Positions 5,933 to 8,769 of a stretch of DNA of 8,769 bases are shown here, one piece after another (positions within the stretch are counted from its first letter, which is position 1; every line of letters starts with the position of its first letter). Below the pieces are notes generated by a model. The model worked only from the letters and a program-made list of their open reading frames with translations. It was not told the origin of the DNA and did no database searches. The translations under genes and the position numbers were made by a program. This DNA is from Bacillota bacterium (GTDB lineage Bacteria > Bacillota_E > RBS10-35 > JAJYVN01), in contig JAJZWQ010000133.1 in the NCBI GenBank assembly GCA_021846605.1, positions 1 through 8,769 of the forward strand. Reading direction: 5' to 3'.

Positions 5933-7419
5933 CGGGCGACGGGCGAGCCGCGGCGGTCCCCGGGCTGTTTGTCGACGGGGAGCGGCGCGCGGGGCAGGTG
6001 GCCATCCCGCTGGTCGATCCGTCCACCGGGCGGTCAGAGCGGGTGCTGCTGGCTGCGGTCCCCGGCGATGTGGATGGGGCGGTGCGGGGAGCGCTGGCCG
6101 TGCACCGCACGGGGACGTGGGCCGGCCTTCCCCCGCTGGAGCGCCAGCGCATCCTCATGGAGGTGGCGCGGCGCCTGCGCGCGGCGGCCCCGGTTCTGGC
6201 CGCGGAGATCGCCCGCGAGAGCGGGTTGACGCTGGGGCCGGCCCGGTACGTGGAGGTGCCGATGGCCGCCGAGACCTTCGAGTACTTCGCGGCGGCGTGC
6301 ACGGCCGACCTGGGGCGGGTCGTCCCCTTCTTCGCCGCTGGTGCGCCGACCACCCAGATGGCATACACTCTGCAGCAACCGGGCGGGGTCGCGGGGTTGA
6401 TCACCCCTTGGAACTTCCCCCTGCTGCTCCCTGCCTGGAAGGTGGCCGCGGCCTTGGCCGCCGGTTGTCCGGCGGTCTGCAAACCCGCGGCCGAGACCCC
6501 GACGCCAGCCCTGCGCCTGGCCGAGATCCTGGTGGCCGCCGGGGTCCCGCCGGGTACCGTGCAGGTCCTGTCGGGCGGGGACGACGTCGGGGCGGCGCTG
6601 GTGGCGCACCCCGACGTCGATCACATCTCCCTGACCGGGGAGACCGCCACCGGCCGGGCGGTGATGGCCGCGGCGGCGGGTGGGCTCAAGCGACTCACCC
6701 TGGAACTGGGGGGCAAATCGCCGGTGATCGTCTGCGCCGACGCCGACCTGGAGGCGGCGGTGGCCGGTTCGCTCTTCGGCGTCTTCTTCCATGGGGGGCA
6801 GGTGTGCCAGGCCGGCAGCCGGATCCTGGTGGAGGAGCCGGTCTATGCGGAGTTCTGCGCGCGCTTCCGCGCACGGGCCGCGGAGTTACAGGTGGGGCCG
6901 GCCGCCGATGCCGTCAGCGATGTGGGCCCGCTGGTGTCCCGTGCGCACTACGCCCGCGTGCGCGGCCATGTGGAGCGCGCCGTGGCGTCCGGGCTGCGGC
7001 CCGCGGTGGGGGAGGTGCCTGCGGCGGAGCCGGCGGGCGGCTTCTTCCACCCCGTGACCGTGTTCACCGACGTGCCTCCCGCGGCGCCCATCGCGCGCGA
7101 GGAGGTCTTTGGCCCGGTCGCCTGCCTTCTGCCGGTGCCCGACGTCTCTGCCGCGTTGGCCGCCGCCAACGACAGCCCCTACGGATTGGCGGCCGGCGTC
7201 TGGAGCCGCGACGTGGGCCGGGCCCTGCGGTTGGCGGGCGCGCTGCGCGCCGGCACGGTCTGGATCAACACCGCGCAGATCCTCTCGCCCAGCGCGCCCT
7301 TTGGCGGCATGCGCCAGAGCGGGTTGGGGAGGGAGTTGGGCCGGCCAGGGCTGGATGGCTTCCGCGAGACCAAGACCGTAATCGTCGAGCAGGCCGAAAC
7401 GCCCTGGACATACTTCTAG
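5929..7419 (+). CDS. NAD(P)-dependent aldehyde dehydrogenase
   Basis: A 496-residue member of the ALDH superfamily that oxidises an aldehyde to the carboxylate. Conserved parts: oxyanion-hole Asn 162 in TPWNFP; Lys 185 in KPA for cofactor binding; the GETATGR turn of the Rossmann domain; general base Glu 259 in LELGGKSP; catalytic Cys 293 in GGQVCQAGSR; and Glu 392/Phe 394 in EEVFGPV. Length and motif spacing are normal, so it should be active. The start GTG at 5929 overlaps the SCP2-like stop (GTGA) and is preceded by AGGGGG seven bases upstream, indicating translational coupling. The likely substrate is the aldehyde made by the upstream alcohol dehydrogenase (inference from the operon). Confidence 0.93.
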   Translation: MTGDGRAAAVPGLFVDGERRAGQVAIPLVDPSTGRSERVLLAAVPGDVDGAVRGALAVHRTGTWAGLPPLERQRILMEVARRLRAAAPVLAAEIARESGLTLGPARYVEVPMAAETFEYFAAACTADLGRVVPFFAAGAPTTQMAYTLQQPGGVAGLITPWNFPLLLPAWKVAAALAAGCPAVCKPAAETPTPALRLAEILVAAGVPPGTVQVLSGGDDVGAALVAHPDVDHISLTGETATGRAVMAAAAGGLKRLTLELGGKSPVIVCADADLEAAVAGSLFGVFFHGGQVCQAGSRILVEEPVYAEFCARFRARAAELQVGPAADAVSDVGPLVSRAHYARVRGHVERAVASGLRPAVGEVPAAEPAGGFFHPVTVFTDVPPAAPIAREEVFGPVACLLPVPDVSAALAAANDSPYGLAAGVWSRDVGRALRLAGALRAGTVWINTAQILSPSAPFGGMRQSGLGRELGRPGLDGFRETKTVIVEQAETPWTYF

Positions 7420-7447
7420 GTCGGCACCGCGTGCGGCGGGCCGGTGC

Positions 7448-7453
7448 GGAGGG
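7448..7453 (+). promoter_or_regulatory. Ribosome binding site of the comB-like gene
   Basis: GGAGGG lies seven bases before ATG at 7461. The in-frame ATG at 7455 is too close to it and the one at 7467 rather far, so 7461 is preferred. Confidence 0.65.
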
Positions 7454-7460
7454 AATGCAG

Positions 7461-8186
7461 ATGGACATGCGTCTGTGGTGGACGCCCGACAGCGTGGATC
7501 CCGCGGCCCTGCACGGGGCGGTATGTGCGGTGACCGACGCGCTGCGGGCCACCACGAGCATCGCCGCCGCCGTGGCCGCGGGCGCGGCGGCGGTGGTCCC
7601 GTTCGCTCGGGAGGGGGAGGCGCGGGCCTGGGCTGCGGAGCACGGGGCCCTCCTCGCGGGCGAACGGGACTGCGTGGCCCCGCCCGGTTTCGATCTGGGG
7701 AATTCCCCGACGACGTTCGCGCCTGATGTCGTGGCCGGTCGGGAGATCGCGCTGTGGACCACCAACGGTAGCCGCGCCCTGGCCGCGGCGGTCGCCGAGG
7801 CCGCTGCGGTGGTCGCCTTCGCGCTGGTCAACGCCGCGGCCGTGGCCGGGTACCTGCGGGCCGTCCGTTGCCGGCGGCTGACGATCATCTGCGCCGGGAC
7901 CGAGGGTGCCTTTTCCCTCGAGGACGCCTTCAGTGCCGGTGCGCTGATCGACCGGCTGGTCGATCGCGTCGACGACCCTCCGGTGCTGGACGAGCGGGCC
8001 ACGGCAGCCCACCTACTCTATCGCGGGGGGCGGGACGACCCGCGCGCGGTCTTCGACTCCACCGCAGCCGCCGCCAAGATTCGGACCCGCGGCTTGGGTG
8101 GCGATGTGGCCTACGCCGCCCGTCCAGATGTGCTGGACGCGGCGCCCGTCTGGCGCGACGGGGCCCTGCGCCCCTTTCGCACGTAG
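7461..8186 (+). CDS. comB: 2-phosphosulfolactate phosphatase family protein (ComB)
   Basis: A 241-residue protein with the ComB signature set: TDALRATTSIAAAVAAGAAAVVPF (25-48), GERDCVAPPGFDLGNSP (67-83), LWTTNGSRAL (99-107), LVNAAAVAGYL, IICAGTEGAFSLEDAFSAGALIDRL (142-166). Characterised ComB enzymes remove phosphate from 2-phosphosulfolactate to give sulfolactate, with Mg; in methanogens this leads to coenzyme M, and some bacteria make sulfolactate. The gene lies 41 bases after the aldehyde dehydrogenase on the same strand and probably belongs to that operon. No ComA (phosphosulfolactate synthase) or ComC is in the window, so the physiological substrate here is open. The frame continues upstream through the aldehyde dehydrogenase without a stop, but that is a GC effect, not a longer protein. 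Confidence 0.88.
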   Translation: MDMRLWWTPDSVDPAALHGAVCAVTDALRATTSIAAAVAAGAAAVVPFAREGEARAWAAEHGALLAGERDCVAPPGFDLGNSPTTFAPDVVAGREIALWTTNGSRALAAAVAEAAAVVAFALVNAAAVAGYLRAVRCRRLTIICAGTEGAFSLEDAFSAGALIDRLVDRVDDPPVLDERATAAHLLYRGGRDDPRAVFDSTAAAAKIRTRGLGGDVAYAARPDVLDAAPVWRDGALRPFRT

Positions 8187-8259
8187 TACCACCCGCGGCA
8201 CTCCCATAACTCTGCCAGCTACCGGATGCTCCAAGCCCCCATAAGGGCGTACCCACAGG
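8187..8259. other. Spacer after comB
   Basis: No gene and no convincing intrinsic terminator. The only stem is GCCC/GGGC around 8236-8249, which is short and has no T-run. The left end of the downstream transposase remnant may fall here, but I see no inverted terminal repeat. Confidence 0.4.
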
Positions 8260-8652
8260 ATGGCTGGGGTCACGCCTGCGGCGGGGCAGGGCGGAGCGAC
8301 GAATGGAAACGGGGGCTGGACAACGGCGGCAACGCCCATTCTCATCCGTAGTGTGGATGACGCCGGTGTGGATGACGCCGCGGCCGAGCGCCGAGCGTGG
8401 GACCGCATGGTGCGGGAGGTGGAGTACCGCCGGCGGCGCTTCGGCGCGCAGCCCGAGCGCGAGCGGAAGCTGGCGGAGCGGTGGCACGACCCGCGCAAGC
8501 GGAAGCTGCCGCCTCAGTGGTTCGAGGCCCTGTCGCTGACGCCACCAGCGCGACTCGAGGAGTACCTGGCCCGGTTCGCCAGCATCTTCGGACGCCGCGA
8601 TACGCTGCAGCAGGCAAAGCTGTATCTGCTCGGGCTCCTGAGCAGCCCGTAG
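8260..8652 (+). pseudogene. IS701-like transposase N-terminal remnant
   Basis: An open frame of 130 residues. The last 40 (LTPPARLEEYLARFASIFGRRDTLQQAKLYLLGLLSSP region) resemble the N-terminal helical segment of IS701-type DDE transposases, which normally continues with a conserved RK-x-x-E-x-(I/M)-A stretch and a catalytic domain of about 300 residues. Here it ends at TAG 8650-8652 directly after GLLSSP, so no catalytic domain exists. The start is unclear: ATG 8260 has no ribosome binding site, and GTG 8353, GTG 8368 and ATG 8407 are in-frame alternatives. The N-terminal part is low-complexity and includes a 15-bp tandem repeat. It is probably a truncated, inactive copy. The family call rests on a short stretch. 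Confidence 0.5.
8351..8380 (+). repeat. Perfect 15-bp tandem repeat
   Basis: GTGTGGATGACGCCG occurs twice back to back (8351-8365, 8366-8380), giving VDDAG-VDDAA in the transposase-remnant frame. It is a small in-frame slippage-type duplication near the N-terminus of a decaying gene. Confidence 0.95.
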
Positions 8653-8769
8653 AAGGTCCAGGGGTGGGGATCGACTTGGGCCTCAAGTCCTTGGCGGTAG
8701 TCTCTGCTGGATCACAGTTGGAGTCCCCACAGCCCCTGGCCAAGGCGCAGCGGCGGCTGCGCCACCGGC
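8653..8769 (+). pseudogene. tnpB: TnpB (IS200/IS605 OrfB) fragment, RuvC-I region, partial at the right edge
   Basis: Frame +3 from GTG 8664 reads VGIDLGLKSLAVVSAGSQ and on to LAKAQRRLRHR. This is the RuvC-I motif of TnpB (catalytic Asp in GIDLGLK) and the following helix rich in basic residues (consensus like KAEKRLKRLQR). TnpB proteins are about 350-450 residues, with this motif near residue 180-200. Here the preceding sequence in this frame is not TnpB-like but lies over the transposase remnant in another frame, so the N-terminal half is missing. The rest lies beyond the window. TnpB is an RNA-guided nuclease encoded by IS605-type elements; this copy is 5'-truncated and presumably inactive unless a distal start is used. 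Confidence 0.75.

Noticed and set aside
5910..7460. ComB frame open through the whole aldehyde dehydrogenase (possible fusion of 758 residues)
   Set aside because: The upstream part is Gly/Arg-rich shadow of the ALDH codons; a ribosome binding site and ATG 7461 give a normal-length ComB.
8202..8244. CCCATAA direct repeat (8202-8208, 8238-8244) as a target-site duplication
   Set aside because: Seven bases, only 36 bases apart, with no terminal inverted repeats or element between them; chance is likely.

Overview
This is a GC-rich bacterial chromosome segment with heavy use of GTG starts and strong purine-rich ribosome binding sites. Gene content (AMP-forming acyl-CoA ligase, MDR alcohol dehydrogenase, SCP2-type protein, aldehyde dehydrogenase, ComB homologue, NarL-type regulator, IS701-like and IS605-like remnants) fits a high-GC, soil-type or thermophilic lineage such as Bacillota of the Thermaerobacter/Symbiobacterium kind, Chloroflexota or Actinomycetota. 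The sequence alone does not settle which.

Layout. (1) 1-392, minus strand: the N-terminal part of a winged-helix-like conserved protein of unknown role, running off the left edge. Just upstream lies a 17/19-bp inverted repeat whose right arm contains the -10 box of a good minus-strand promoter. (2) 454-935: about 480 bases without a convincing gene, leading to (3) a class I adenylate-forming acyl-CoA ligase (936-2486, +). (4) Convergent to it, sharing a CTAG at the stop codons, a HAD phosphatase (2483-3160, -), preceded on the same strand by (5) a NarL/FixJ response regulator (3356-4039, -) with no histidine kinase in view. (6) Divergent from the regulator, a compact plus-strand operon: zinc alcohol dehydrogenase (4294-5490), SCP2-like carrier (5516-5932), aldehyde dehydrogenase (5929-7419, start overlapping the SCP2 stop) and a ComB-type 2-phosphosulfolactate phosphatase (7461-8186). 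(7) 8260-8769: mobile-element debris, an IS701-like transposase N-terminus ending abruptly and followed at once by the RuvC-I part of a TnpB gene that runs off the right edge.

Working model (inference): the alcohol dehydrogenase and aldehyde dehydrogenase oxidise a hydrophobic alcohol to its acid, the SCP2-like protein may hold the lipophilic intermediate, and the nearby ligase could activate the acid to its CoA thioester. The divergent response regulator is a candidate controller. ComB is the odd member, since its known substrate belongs to sulfolactate/coenzyme M metabolism.

The most striking sequence-level observation is a perfect 87-bp, in-frame tandem duplication inside the structural-zinc loop of the alcohol dehydrogenase. 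No complete, clearly novel defence or mobile system is visible. The unexplained parts are the left-edge gene with its promoter/operator, the duplicated zinc loop, and the SCP2/ComB-containing oxidation operon.
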